Shown here piece after piece: positions 1-13,000 of a stretch of DNA of 64,000 bases (positions are counted from its first letter, which is position 1; each line of letters starts with the position of its first letter). The stretch spans positions 310,001-374,000 of the forward strand of contig VIIQ02000088.1 of the NCBI GenBank assembly GCA_007449985.2, given 5' to 3'. This DNA is from Desmodesmus armatus (taxonomy: Eukaryota > Chlorophyta > Chlorophyceae > Sphaeropleales > Scenedesmaceae). Both the position numbers and the translations under genes were made by a program. The notes beneath the pieces are model-generated. The model saw only the letters and a list, made by a program, of their open reading frames with translations, was not told where the DNA came from and ran no database searches.

Positions 1-63
1 CGGCTTCGACGACGTGCTAAGGGCACTGCTAGACACACTGCGACATACGGGACTGCTGCCAAC

Positions 64-103
<40 letters not shown>

Positions 104-2352
104 CGGGAGGATGCAGTTGAGGACGAGGGGCAGCCAGGGCAGCAGCAGCAGCAGCAGTTGCCGCCGATTGTAGTGATCTACAACGATGCTGACAAGATGG
201 AGGCACACATCAAGGCTGTCAGGGCAGCAGCAGCAGCAGCAGCAGGTGGTGATGATGGTGGTGTGGATTTTATCTCCTCCCCAGCGCTGGACCCTGGCTT
301 GGACAGGGTGATGTGGGTGGTGGACCCCTTCAGGTGGGGAGCCGCACAAAAGGTGGTGTCCCGGGTGGTGGTGGGGGGGGGGGGGCTTGGGGTGGGGTGG
401 GGGGGGGGGGGAGAGGAAGGAGTACCCGAAAAAGGGGGGGGGAGGGGTGGCCAGATTGGGAACAGGAGGGAGGGAGGAGTACCTAGGGGGAGAGGGAAGA
501 GAGACAGGGGGAGGAAGGGCCGCTTTGCATAATTTGCAAGCCGGGCGCGTGCTTGTGTGCTGGCTTATAGGCGGGCTTTGACAGGCCTTTGGAAAGGCTT
601 TCAGTGCCACTGGCATGTGCCGGTGCCTTGAAATGGTTTGGGATGGCACTGCTCGCATGTGGTGTAGTGAGGGGTGTTGACTCTTCAGGAAGAGCGGGGC
701 GGTCTGCACGGCCCTGCGATGGTATCCCCTGCACAAGGGGGTGCCGTGGGGTGGGTGTCACAACAGGTTGTCCCCCCCCTCCCGCTGAATCTTTTTACGG
801 AGTGAACTACCGGTTGCATGGTCCAGCCCATTGTAACTGATCACTTCCAAAAGAAAGAAGAAGAGCGGGGCGATGCTACTCAGCATCATTAGCACTGTGC
901 AAGACGGGGAAGGTAGTGTTGCTCCCCCCCTGCCGCTGACTGTCATTGTCCCTCTTGCTGCCCTGCTTGTCTGCCTTTGCACCTGTGTGTGGCTGCCATC
1001 ACCATCACCTCCACCCCACGCCACCCCGCAAACAACCGTTGGTGCTGCAGTTGGTGTTGGTGTACGTTCCGTAAGTATGAGTGTCACACACACTCCCCCT
1101 CACACCTTGCCCCCCCCCCAATATGCTTGCAGGTTCCTGCCCAAGCAAGTGGGCGCCTACAACGAGCTGGCAACAGCATTGGCCCTGGAGCAGCAGCAGC
1201 AGCAGCAGGAGCAGTCTCCCGCTGCTGGCAGCCAATCAGCAGCGGCATCAACAGCAGCAGCGGCACCCCGCACATCTCGCAGTGGGACACCCGCTGCTGC
1301 TGCTGCTGCTGCTGCTGGTGACGACGGCACTGCTGCTGCTGCTGGTAGTGATGCTGCTGCTGCTGCTGCTGCTGCTGGCAGCGCTGAGGGTGTTACCCTT
1401 AGTGAGGCCGCCTCTCCCTCCCAGGTTGTTGCGTCTGCACGGTGTCGTGTGTCTGGCGTGACTGGCGTGACTGGCGTGAGCCCCTTCAGGCCAGAACTGG
1501 AGGGACTGCTGTGGAGAGCGGTGCAGGTGCCATCAAGTGAGTTGGGGGGAGGGGGGGGGGCAGGGAGCGGGGGGGAGGGGGGGTGGCAGGGGGCAGGGGG
1601 CAGGGGGCAGGGGGCAGGGGGCAGGGGGTGGGGGGAGGTGGCTGAGCTGGGCATATGGGAGTATGGCGGCTATGTCGTGTGTGTGGCGTGAGTCCTGCAG
1701 GCAACAGCTGGAGGTGCTGCTGTGGAAGAAGCTGGTGGTACTGCCAAGTGAACATGTGTTCCCTGCGGGGTGGGGGTGGGGGGGGGGGTGAGCTGGGCGG
1801 CTGCAACGTAGCCGGGCTGTGTGGGTGTATAGGAGGGGGCGGAAGGGTGTGTGTGTGTGTGTGTTGGGGGGGAGGGGCGCGAGGGGGGGGGGGGACGCGA
1901 ACAAGGGCTTGGGGGCAGTGAAGACGGGAGTGGACGCTTGACGGTGGGCTCAGGCCAGCTGGGGGTTGGGATGGTGGCAGTGTAGAGAATCACTGGTAGG
2001 AGGATCTAGTAGCAGGGCAAGTAACCGGGTTGTGGCACATCGGATTCTCAGAATCTCGGAGTGCAAGGCTGCATTGTGCAGTGGGGGTGGTGGCAGTTAC
2101 TGCCAGTGCATACACGGTGGGGTGTACTGAGTGTGTGTCAATGTGGGGAAGGTGGCAGGAAGGGGGGAACGAGCAATCTTGTGTATGTGAGGACATGCTG
2201 CACCCTCCCATCCATACGGCAATGTAACAGTCCATCTTGATGGCTTGTATGCCTTTCCCCACATCCTCCCTTTTCAGGCTCCGTCCTTGCAGGGCACCTC
2301 AACACCATATGCCAGCTGCTCAACACAAAGCTGCCAAATGGACCACCAACAC

Positions 2353-2410
<58 letters not shown>

Positions 2411-2697
2411 CACAGCAGCAGCACCAGCAGCAGCGCAGTGGCTCAGAGATGTCCTAGCATGGCTGCTGCGTGAGGGAGCCACACGGCTACAGCCAGGTGC
2501 TGCCACCAGCAGTAAGGAGCTACACCAGCTGCTGGCGCTGCTGCTGGAGCAGAGTGTGGGGTCAGCACAGTTTGTGCAGCAGCTGCCGGGGGTGGCACAT
2601 CTGCGGCTGTTCTTCACTTTCAAGTGGGTCGCCGACAGCAGCGGCGGCGGTGACGATGGGATCGGGCAGTCACAGGAGCAGGAGGAGGCAGCAGAAC

Positions 2698-2764
<67 letters not shown>

Positions 2765-3190
2765 ACAGCGGCCGCGGCCGCGGGGGCAGGGCCCTGAGGA
2801 AAGAGAGTCTCCAGCATCTCCCTTCCATCAGCAGCAGCAGCAGCAGCAGTTCACGCAGGATGCGTCGGAGGGAGATTTCCCTGATTTTGACCAGGCTGCT
2901 GAGCAGGGGGAGGAGGAGGGGGAGGAGGAAGAGTATGAGCAGTGGCACCAGCGGCAGCATCACTTCAGGAAACAGCTGGGAGGTTCCTTTCTTGAGGAGT
3001 TTCTCGATGCACACCCGAGAGGGGAGCAGCAGGAGCAAGACAAGCATCAGCAGCAGCTGTCCAAAAAACAGAAGAGGAACGTCAAACAGCAGCAGGAGGC
3101 TCAGAAGCAGCAACAGCACCGGCAGCAGAGGGACCTGTTGCCACAGTTCAACAGGGTAGCTTCAGATGCTGCCACCTCCACAGCAGCAGG

Positions 3191-3232
<42 letters not shown>

Positions 3233-3393
3233 CAGCAGCACCCGTGCAAAGAAGCGCAAAGGCAGCGGTCGGGCTGACCCTAACAGTAGGGACCCTGACA
3301 GCGGAAGCAAGAAAAGGAGGTCCGCTGCCGCCGCCGCTGCTGCTGCTCTTAGGCGTGTTGCTGCACCCCGCAAGAAGAGCAAGTCGAGCAAGA

Positions 3394-3434
<41 letters not shown>

Positions 3435-3726
3435 AACAGCATCACAGCAAAGAAGCGCAAAGGCAGCAAAACCAAGGCTGAATCTGGTGATGGGAAGCTT
3501 GGCAGCAGCAAACGCAGCAAGCAGCAGAAGCAGCAAGGCCCGCACCAGCCAGACGCTGCTGCCGCTGCTGCTGCTGCTGCCGACAGTGATGATGCTATCG
3601 CCGCCAAGTTTGCCGCTGCGTTTGCTGCCAAACGGCATTACACATTCACAGACTCTGATGATGACAGGGGTTCAGATGGTGAGCAGCCAGGGGCACTGGA
3701 TGACTTTGACGGGTACTATGATGACA

Positions 3727-3757
<31 letters not shown>

Positions 3758-4865
3758 TGGGGCCACTGAAGAGTATGATGAGTCAGCCGCCGCTGCAGCA
3801 GCAGCAGCAGCCGGGGCCACTGAGGAGTATGACGATCCAGCCGCCGCAGCTGCGGCTGCAGCCGCCGCAGCTGCGGCTGCAGCAGCAGCAGCAGCAGCAG
3901 CAGCAGCGGGTGGCAGGCGCGGTGGTCGCTGGGAGGTTACTTTGCTTGAGGTGTTGGTTGACAGTGAGGCGTTGGAGCAGCTGTGGGCCAAGATGCAGCC
4001 TGGCAACACACTGCACCTCAAAACACAGGTGGGTGTGGGTGTGGGCGGGGGAGGGGGGGTGGAGGGGGCGCTTTGATCCTCCCAACTCAGTTGGCTGGCA
4101 GCCCCACAGACACTTCTAACGCACACCACTCGCTTATCAAACCCCCTACCCCCTTGTCCCCCCTCCAGGGCCCCTCAAAGTCTGATCCACTGGTCGCTGG
4201 CCTGCGGCAGGGGCGGGGGGGGGGGGTGCATCAATGAGGTGCAGTGAGGCCCAATGTCACCAGTTGGGACCGCAAGGCATGCCACATAGACAGCCTGTGG
4301 TGTCAGTATGTGCGGGGCAAACATCTTGCTTCTCTGCAACCACTAGAACACCATCGTTCCTCATAATTGAATGTGCCTGTCGCCCCCGTCCCTGGTTCCC
4401 CCCCCCCTTCAGGTTCACGGCATCACTCAGCTGTGGTGTTGGCTGTCCCTGCTCAACGCCTCAACACGCCTCAGGCAGGCAGACCTGGAGGACTACGTGG
4501 CAGAGCTGCTTATGGAGGGGGAGGAGGAGGAGGGAGACGAAGAGCAGCTGCGAGACGAGGAGGAACAGGGGGGGCAGGGGGAGGGGCAGCTGGGAGGAGA
4601 GGAGGAGCAGCAGCCGGGAGAGGGGGGCGAGCACGGGGAGCGGGGGGGAGAGGGGGGCGAGGAGGGGGGTCCAGGTGGTGGGGGTGGTGGCTCAGCGCAG
4701 CAGCAGCAGCAGCAGCGGGGTGGTCGCGGCGGCACACACGCTCCTCACAGGACCGGCGCAGGCTGCGAGAGCTCGTGCAGCAGCCTGCTGGCACCTCCGC
4801 TGCTGCTGCTGCTGCTGGTGGTGGTGGTGGGAGTGGTGGTGGTGCTGGCGGCTGGTGTGGTGTAG
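1..4865 (+). CDS. Unrecognised multi-exon protein, 5' end outside the window
   Basis: The product is not recognised. Exons that join by phase are 1-333 (phase 2 end), 1133-1441 or 1133-1536, then one of two 47-nt exons (1490-1536 or 1701-1747), 2278-4028 and 4413 to about 4865. The first junction restores an Arg codon and reads VVDPFRFLPKQVGAY. The junction into 2278 is phase 1 and gives a Ser followed by SVLAGHLNTICQLLN. The 4028/4413 junction is phase 0 (LKTQ then VHGITQLWCWL). Leu-rich helical stretches alternate with polyGln, polyAla and Lys/Arg clusters such as KKRKGSG, so a nuclear helical-repeat scaffold is possible but inferred. The 3' end is unsure: the frame stops at 4865, yet another frame from about 4730 to 4975 looks equally protein-like. 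It could even be the same gene as the next one. Confidence 0.6.
1490..1747 (+). repeat. Tandemly duplicated 47-nt exon
   Basis: Two 47-nt segments, 1490-1536 and 1701-1747, are each preceded by a C/T-rich acceptor ending CAG and followed by GTGA. They encode PELEGLLWRAVQVPS and QQLEVLLWKKLVVLP. The upstream flank, with its TGTCGTGTGT and GGCGTGAG motifs, is duplicated as well. Because 47 is not a multiple of three, only one copy can be used if the frame into 2278 is to stay open. A CAGGGGG minisatellite at about 1580-1630 lies between them. Confidence 0.7.
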
Positions 4866-6836
4866 CGCCGCTATCTGTGTCTATCGTGCCTCCCTCCCAT
4901 CGCCGCAGCCTGTGCCTGGTGCAGGGGACACCCCTGCCCTGCCCGATCCTGGGGGTGCCCACCACACTCCACTGAGCAGAGGGCGGGGGGGGGGGGGGAC
5001 GAGACGGGAAGGGGCAAGATGGGTGTGTGTGTGTTGGGGGGGGGGGGGGGGGGGGGGGTGTTGGGGGGGGGGGGGGGGGGGCAAGGCAACTGGGGCGGAG
5101 GGTGTGGAAGTCAAGGATCGGTGAGGGTGAGGTGACGGTTGACATTTGTGGTGGCTCCCTTGCAGCCTGGCCTTTGGGAGGGAGCGTGGTTGTTGGGCAC
5201 TGCAGTGAGCGTCCAGCTGCGGTTGTATATTAATCATCATGATGTGCCCACACCTGCACACCTGAGGCATGCCTCAGTCTGTCACTGCAATATGTGGCGT
5301 AATGGCTATGCTTGTACATGAGCATGGTTTGCTATGCTTGTACATGAGCACGGTTGCTATGCTTGTACATCATTCATGTTTTGCTGCAGTTGTCCTCAGA
5401 ACAGTCGTGTTAGTCAGTGTTATTGCGGGCCGGTGGAAGGTCTGTGAGATGTGTTTGAGCTGGTGTGTCTTTTCATGATTAGGGAGGAGGAGGGTGTATG
5501 TCACACGGGGTGGCCAGCTGGGCTGCTGTGATGCAACCAGCCATGGTTGGGATGTGAGCGCAACCCTTGCAGCAGCTTGTTGTGTTGGGTGTGCCGCACA
5601 ATGTGCACGCCCGATGGGCCAGCCTATCAACCCAACAAGCACATCAGAGATCAACAGGGCTCGGTATGCACAATCTGTAGAGATTCCAACGCATGTCATG
5701 AAATGTGAACTCACTGACCTGGCTAGCAGCACTCCTGGATTCTGCAGTGCGACCAACTGCACTGCACTGCTGTCACTGAGTGGTTCGCACAGCAACTTGG
5801 GGACCAGGTTGTCTGCCTCGTTGGTCCTCTCAATAGCCAAATGCAGTGATCAAGAAACATACAGCAGGCATGACCAGCGGAGAGCGTCGGACCTTGACAT
5901 GAACACCCAGGATCCATGATGAGGGTGCTGCTACAGCTGTTGAATTCGAACTTGCAACTTCTGCCCACCACGACAATCGACAGCGCGTAGTAAAATGAAA
6001 GCTATCCCATCTGTTTCTTTGCAGCTGGATTGCTGTTCGTTTCCTGCATTCATGGTGACGGTTTCTTTTGCTGAGGCAACCCATGTGCGATACTGCACAC
6101 TCACGCATTGCAAATGAATAAGAACAAATTCAGCTATGGCATCATTCCAGGGCGTAGCACTATCAGACCAGCAGACCATGGCCAGCAGCAGAAAGCAGTA
6201 GTCTGCCTTAAGGGAGGCACCAGCAGCACCAGCAGCTAGCCTGTTCAAGTCAGGCGGGTGTCCTCCCCATTACCACCAGAAAGGTGCGTATTCGCAGCAA
6301 TTGATCCAGTGTCCCAATATCGCCCCCTTCCCCCCTCCAGCATGTGACAGTACAGTACCACTGTTGGTGGGGGGTGGGGGGGTGCTGGTGTGCAGAAGTG
6401 GGATGCTTCCATGTATCTATATGTGTGCATGTGTGTGAATGGAGCCCCACAGCAGCGTTGGTGACATGACCACCACACACGCCCTGTCACACACCTGGGA
6501 GGCTCACACCAGGAGGGGGGGGGGGCATAGCAGGCAGGAGTGCAAGTAAACAGCTTGATGGTCTGCGATACTGCCGATGAGTATCCTGTCACTGGGGGGC
6601 ATCATTACTGCTCTCAGTAGGGTGCCGGTGTCGTGTATGACTGCTGGCCCACAGGCCAATAGTTGTTGTCCATGCCTAGGTCCACTTCTCATGTAGTCAC
6701 GACGGCAATGACACACAGCGCTATCTGACAAAAGCACTGTTGCTGTTGTTGGGTCGTGTCCTGTGTCGTCCCGCTGTCAAACGTGTGCCCCCCAGGAGTC
6801 ACTTCCCCAACTCACACAGCGCACACACCTGGCAGC
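4866..6836. other. No gene supported
   Basis: About 2 kb without an exon I can defend. It holds long G-runs (4987-4999 and most of 5038-5081) and three head-to-tail copies of a unit containing GCTATGCTTGTACAT (about 5306-5372). Reading frames here, such as 5494-5919, have non-protein-like composition. It may be an intron linking the flanking genes or an intergenic spacer. Confidence 0.5.
5306..5372. repeat. Short tandem repeat, about three copies
   Basis: Three adjacent units share GCTATGCTTGTACAT with small differences after it. No coding or regulatory role is visible. Confidence 0.6.
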
Positions 6837-7159
6837 ATGCTCAACCAGCAGCAGCAGCAGCAGCAGCAGGTGTTGTTCCTGCAGCAGCAGTTGTCGCCGC
6901 AGGAGCTCCTGGAGCGTGCTGAGCTGCGCAAGCGTGCTGCTTTCCTGCTTGGCAAACCATCTCCTGCTGTTGCTGCTGTCAAGAAGCGGCGCCGGCATGC
7001 CGGCGGCAGCAGTGGCAACCCTGCCACTGAAAAAACCGCTGCAGCAGCAGCAGCAACAGCAGTGACGGCGGCAGGGCCGTCAGGTGGGGGTGTGACAGCT
7101 GGTGGCTGTTTTGGCCACACACAGGGTCAGGTGCTGCCGTTCCAGCAGCAGGGACTGCC

Positions 7160-7191
<32 letters not shown>

Positions 7192-7633
7192 AGAGAGGTG
7201 ATGGATGCGCTGTGGGGGCTGGCCTCAGCCAGCAGCAGCAGCAGCTGCTGCTTCCGCCAAGAGAGCAGCTGTGCTACCTGGCAGCAGCAGCAGTGACTGC
7301 CGCTTTTGTGGAGTCCAGCGGTGCTGCTGCCGCTGCTGCAGCTCCAATTGCAGCCCACAGAGGTTTACAAGCCAACAAGCGCAAGCGCCATGGGACACGG
7401 CAACCCGCAGCTGCCACACAGCGACAGCAGCAGCAGCGGCACACTCCGTTGAAGCGATCACCGACTAAGACCGCACCTGCTGACAGCCCGGCAATGCACA
7501 CAGGAACAGCAGCAGCAGGAACAGGGCTTGTGTGGGACCAGCAGCAGCAGCAGCAGCAGCAGCAGGAGTGTGTTGACCAGATGTACTCCCAAGGGTACGA
7601 ATTTCCAGAGGACTCCCACCAAGATGACACACA

Positions 7634-7666
<33 letters not shown>

Positions 7667-7734
7667 GCAGGAGTGTGTTGACGAGATGTACTCGCAAGGG
7701 TATGAGTTTCCAGCGGACTCCCACCAAGACGGCA

Positions 7735-7788
<54 letters not shown>

Positions 7789-7952
7789 CCTGCAGCACTG
7801 CCATGACCGTTGCACCTGACTTGCACGGCCCTGGCAAGCACAACAGTGGGAAGCGGCCACTGCTGCTGCCACAGCCCCCGCCGCAGCAGCAGCCAGCTGA
7901 ACCTGCTGCCGCTGCTGCAGGCGGTCATGCCGAAGCCCCAGCGGCGCCTCCA

Positions 7953-7985
<33 letters not shown>

Positions 7986-8268
7986 TCCAGCCAGGGCCTT
8001 GGCAGCAGGGTGGATACGCCAGAGCTGTACAAGGCAGCATCACCGCGCAAGCCCTCACCCCCGCAGCAGCAGACGCAGCACCAGCAGCAGCAGCAGCAGC
8101 AGCGCCAGCAGCAGGAAGGGAACACCTTGGTGCCTTGCAGGCTTGGCCAGCCATCCTCACCTGGTGCAGCAGCTGCCGCTGCTGGCGGTGATGCGGTTGG
8201 GTTGGTTGCTGGTGCTGGGAGGATGGGGGTGTGGCAGCACAAACAGCACAAGCGGCCACGGCTGGTGC

Positions 8269-8310
<42 letters not shown>

Positions 8311-8498
8311 ATGGAGGCTGTGGGGGAGATGCTGGTAATGCGCCCAGTGCTACTGCCGCTGCCGCCGCTGCTGCTGCTGCTGCTGTTGGCGAGGCCGTGG
8401 CGGTTGAGTCAGGTGATGCTGCTGCTGCTGGACTCTGTGCCGCTGCCACCACTGCCACCGCTGCTGCTGGCGCAGATGCCGCTGCCGCCGCCGGCACA

Positions 8499-8529
<31 letters not shown>

Positions 8530-10019
8530 AGGCCTTGGCGGTTGAGTCGTGTGATTCAGATGCTGCCAGGCGGTCTGCCCTTGCTGCTGTTGATGTGCTG
8601 GTGGCTCAACTCTGCAGCAGCAGCAGCAGCAGTGAGGAGGAGGGGAGCGATGGCAGCAGGCAGCAGCAGCACAAGAGGAGGTGGCAGTCACCCAGTCAGC
8701 ATGCAGGTGAGGGAGGTGTGTGTATGGGGGAAAGGGATCTGAGGTAGAACAATGCACTCAATAGGCACAAGAGAGAGCACAGAGAGGCTATACTGCATGT
8801 TGTTTGCGAGTGGGGTGGGGGGGGGGGGGGGGGGGGGGGGGTCCACCTGCCGGCAGATGGGTGGAGGTTGCAGCTGGTGTACGTTGACACTTGAATTGTA
8901 TGAGCACGTTGTGTATGGGCTGAGTTGGGGATGCATAGTGGGCTCCAGCTGCTGCTGATGAGGTTGCTGGCAGGGGGGTGCTTGCTGGCAGAGTGTGTGG
9001 AAGCGTGGGATGAGGCGGGGTATGGATGTGATCCGATGGTGGTCAACCACTGGTTGTCAGCATGCACATTCAATGTTGACGGCGTCAACGCAGCCTTCAC
9101 CTGCATGTTGAGTGACTCATTGGTTTTGGGCACTCGTTCGCCTTATGCTCAGCATAGCTGGGATGCCCCCCCCCCCCCCCGCAAGGCCCTGCTGGCTTTG
9201 CTAACTTCATCCCCCCCCCTCCCCAGAGCGCCCCTTGCAACATGCTGCAAACACCCTCATTGCCAGTCCCCACCCATCAAAACACTTTTATAAAACAGGA
9301 TCATCCCTCCCTCCCGCCCTTCCTCCCTTGTTGATGTGTCGCGTGTCATAACAGGCCTGCCGCCCTCCCCTCAGCAGGAGGAACACGTCGGGGACCACTC
9401 AGCAGCTGCAGCAGCAGCTGCGGCTGTTGTTGCCGCTGCTGAGGGAACAGCTGTGGTGCACGATCCTGCTGCTCCGGCTCCTTCTGCTGTGGCTGCTGTT
9501 GTTGCCGCCGCTGCTGCCGCTGTTGCGGCTCCCGCTGCTGGCAGCAATGGCGACGACGGCAATGCTGAGTCAGACGATGACACCAGCAGCAGCAGCAGCG
9601 GCAGTAGCAATTCTGGCAGTGACGGTGCCGACAGCAGCAGCAGCGGAGGCTCCGGGGAGGGTGACGGTGACAGTGGTGACGGCCAAGCAGGCGGTGGCAG
9701 CAGTGGCAGTGATGGTGACGACGGCAGCAGTGGGGACGAGGGTGACACCAGCAGCAGCAGTGGCAGCGACGACACTGACACTGACAGTAGCAGCAGTGGT
9801 GACACCAGCTCTGATGAGGATGCTGAGGGAGACGCGGAGCAGCAGCAGCAGCAGCAGCAGCTGCCGCCGCCGCCGCAGCAGCAGCAGCAGGAAATGGTTG
9901 GGCCTGTGGAAGCCAGCACGGAACAGTCCAGCAGCACTGACACTGACAGCAGCAGCAGCAGCAGTGATGGCAGCAGTAGTAGTGGCGATGACACCAGCTC
10001 TGGGTCTGAAGAGGCACCA

Positions 10020-10052
<33 letters not shown>

Positions 10053-13000
10053 GTTGATTCCGACAGCACCAATGGCAACAACAGCAGCAGTAGCTCTGAC
10101 AACAGTGATAGTGATAGCAGTGACACATCTGAAGCAACCAGCAGCAGCAGCAGTGACGGGGACACTGACTCGGAAGGTGTTGCCCCTCTCGCTGCTGCAG
10201 CTGCACCTGCTGCCCCTCCTCCCGCTGCTGCAGCACCAGCAGCCTTGGGTGGTGCTGCTGGTGACGTTCAGGGAGGTGCGGCAGATGGCAACAGTGGCAG
10301 TGGCGAGACCTCTGGAACAGACAGCAGCAGCAGCAGTGACACCGACAGCAGTAGTGACAGCGGCACCAGCAGTGACAGTGGCAGCGGCGGCCCTGAAAGC
10401 TCTGAAGACGATGCACCCGCTGCTGCTGCTGCTGACAGCGATGCCGCAAACAGTGGAGGGCACAACAGCGATGCACCCGAGCCTGACAGTGCTGATGCCA
10501 GTAGCAGCGGCGCCAGCAGCAGCGACTCTGAGGAAGCACCTAGTAGTGAGCAGGGTGCAGGCGAAGCCGCTGATCAAGGCCAGGCCCCTGCAGGTTCAGA
10601 CCCTGACAGCAGCAGCAGTGGCGCCAGCAGCAGCAGCGATGGCAGCTCGGACAGCCAGCCGGCCAGCTCAGGGGAGGGGGGTGCGGAAGCTGCTGAACCA
10701 GACCAGGCCCCTGCAGCTTCAGACCCTGCTAGCAGCAGTGGCACAACCAGCGACAGCAGTGAGGATGGCAGCAGCAGCAGCAGCAGCAGTGATGGCAGCT
10801 CGGACAGCCAGCCGGCCAGCTCCAGTGAGCCGGAGGTTGAGGATGCTGCTGAACACAACGTACCACAGCCTGCAGACTCCGGCAGTCCAGCTAGTGGCTC
10901 TACCACCAGCGGCGGCGGCAGTAGCAGCAGTGACAGCAGCAGCAGTAGTGACGATGACAGCTCTGACAGCCAGCCGACCAGCTCGAGTGAGCCAGAAATT
11001 GAGGATGCCGCTGAGCAAAATGTCCCACCTGCGGACTTGGGGAGCCCGGCTAGCAGCAACACCACCAGCAGCAGCAGCGACAGCGGCAGCAGCAGTGATG
11101 GCAGCTCTGAGAGCCAGCCTGCCAGCTCAGGTGATGGGCCGGAGCCCCAGCAAGAGCAGCAACAGCAGCAGGGGCCCCAGCCTTCTGACTCAGAGCCAAC
11201 CACCAGCGCCAGCAGCAGCAGCAGCAGTAGTGGGGATGGCAGCTCAGACAGCCAGCCTACCAGCTCCGCCAGCTTGGGTGTGCAGGAGGCTGCTGCTGCT
11301 CAACCAGCAGAAGCACAGCCTGCAGACTCCGACGCAGTCAGCAGCGGCAGTAGCAGCAGCAGTGACGCCAGCAGCAGTGGTGACAACAGCAGTAGTGGCG
11401 ACGGCAGCAGCAGTGATGGCAGCGCTGCGCCTCCCAGCTCTGGTGATGATGGTGGCATGGAAGCTGCACAGCAGCCACAGGCTGCTGCAAATTCGGACCC
11501 AGTCAGCAGCAGTGACGGCGGCAGCAGTGACAGTGGTAGCAGTAATAGCGGCAGTAGTGAGGGCAACAGCAGCAGCAGTGGTGACAGCTCAGATAGCCAG
11601 CCTAGTAGCAGCGATAACCAGGAAGCTGCACCTGCCGCTATTGTTCCTGGCCCTGCTGCTGCTGCTGCTGTTATTGCTGTTGGCAATGACCCCAGCAGTA
11701 GCTCAGATGCGGCAAGCAGCAGTGATAGTGACAGTAGCGGCAACAGCAGCAGTAGTGACGATGACAGCAGCAGTTCTGGTCACACCAGCGACAGCAGTGG
11801 CGAGCAGCCACAGGGCCCTGCAGCTGATCCTGACCCAGCCAGTGAACAGCCCAGCAGCAGCAACAGCAGCAGCAGCAGCAGTAGCTCTGATGACAGCAGT
11901 AGCAGCAGCTCAGACAGTGAGGGCAGCAGTGACAATGACAGCAGTGCGGGTGGCAGCGGCAGTGACGGTGGGGGCGGCGCTGAGGGGGCAGGGCAGCAGG
12001 AAGCTCAGCAGCAAGGCCATGCTGCTGCTGCTGCCGCTGCCGCCGCCGCCGCTGCTGCTGCTGCGCGCCCTGAGCAAGGTGCAGGTCTCCCGGGAGACTT
12101 TAACAGCAACAGCAGCGGCAGCAGCAGTGAGGATGAGAGTGACACAGACAGCGACACAGATAGTGACACAGACGGTAGCGGCGACCAGGGTGATGACGCC
12201 AACAGCGGTGGTGACACTGACAGCAGCGGCGGCGGCAGCAGCAGCAGTGGTGGCTCGTCAGAAGGTGGCAGCAGTGACTCAGGCGGCAGTAATGGCAGCA
12301 ATGGCAGGGGCCAAGGTGCCGCACACCCACCAGCTCGTGCTGCTGCTGTTGGTGGTGGTGGCTCTGATGTTGGGGGAGCAAGACGCGTGGTGGGTGGCAG
12401 GGCCCATCATGCTGCTGCTCAGGTGAGGGTGGAGGAGGGGGGCTGCAACAACGGGGGGCACAGGGGGATGACGTGTCAGGCTATGCAGGTTGTTGCATAG
12501 TGTGTCACACGACGGTCGTGCCATGATAGGCAGTCAGTGCAATGTCTCATTTTGCAGAGCCGGGCTCTGCCTATGGGACCTGTTTCGGAATGGTTTTGAG
12601 CCAAGCGCCACCTCTTCTTGCCACATGGCCAAGTGGAATGTGCTTCATGCACACGCTGATGCAGCAGCAGTGCGATGAAGCACATTTCCCGTCAAGTGGT
12701 TGAGATCCCCAAATTGCACGGTTTCGCATTCACTTTCAAAACAGCATATCTTGCCAAAGCCCCATGCGTACCATACTTCTAGCTCACCTGTGGACGTATG
12801 ACAGCATGATGCGTACCTCCACAAGATGTGTACCTTCACACCCAGTGCACTCCCCCTTGCAACCTCCCTGCCCCCCCTTCCACACCAACCCCACAGGGCC
12901 AGCCACTCCCTGCTGCCAGGCGCCCCAGAGCAGCGGCATTCTTCGAGGAGTCCGCCAGTGAGGGAGATGCAGAGGCAGAGGAGGCGGCACTGGCAGCAGC

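Noticed and set aside
1..4865. Assignment to a replication-fork or DNA-repair scaffold (Timeless-like or FANCM-like)
   Set aside because: Only loose helical resemblance and acidic tails; no diagnostic motif seen.
5494..5919. 141-codon plus-strand frame
   Set aside because: No recognisable motif and unusual composition in a region without splice support.
9427..12426. 999-codon plus-strand frame overlapping the Ser/Asp exon
   Set aside because: It is the +1 shadow of a codon-repeat exon; splice phases at 9355 and 12422 fit only the Ser/Asp frame.
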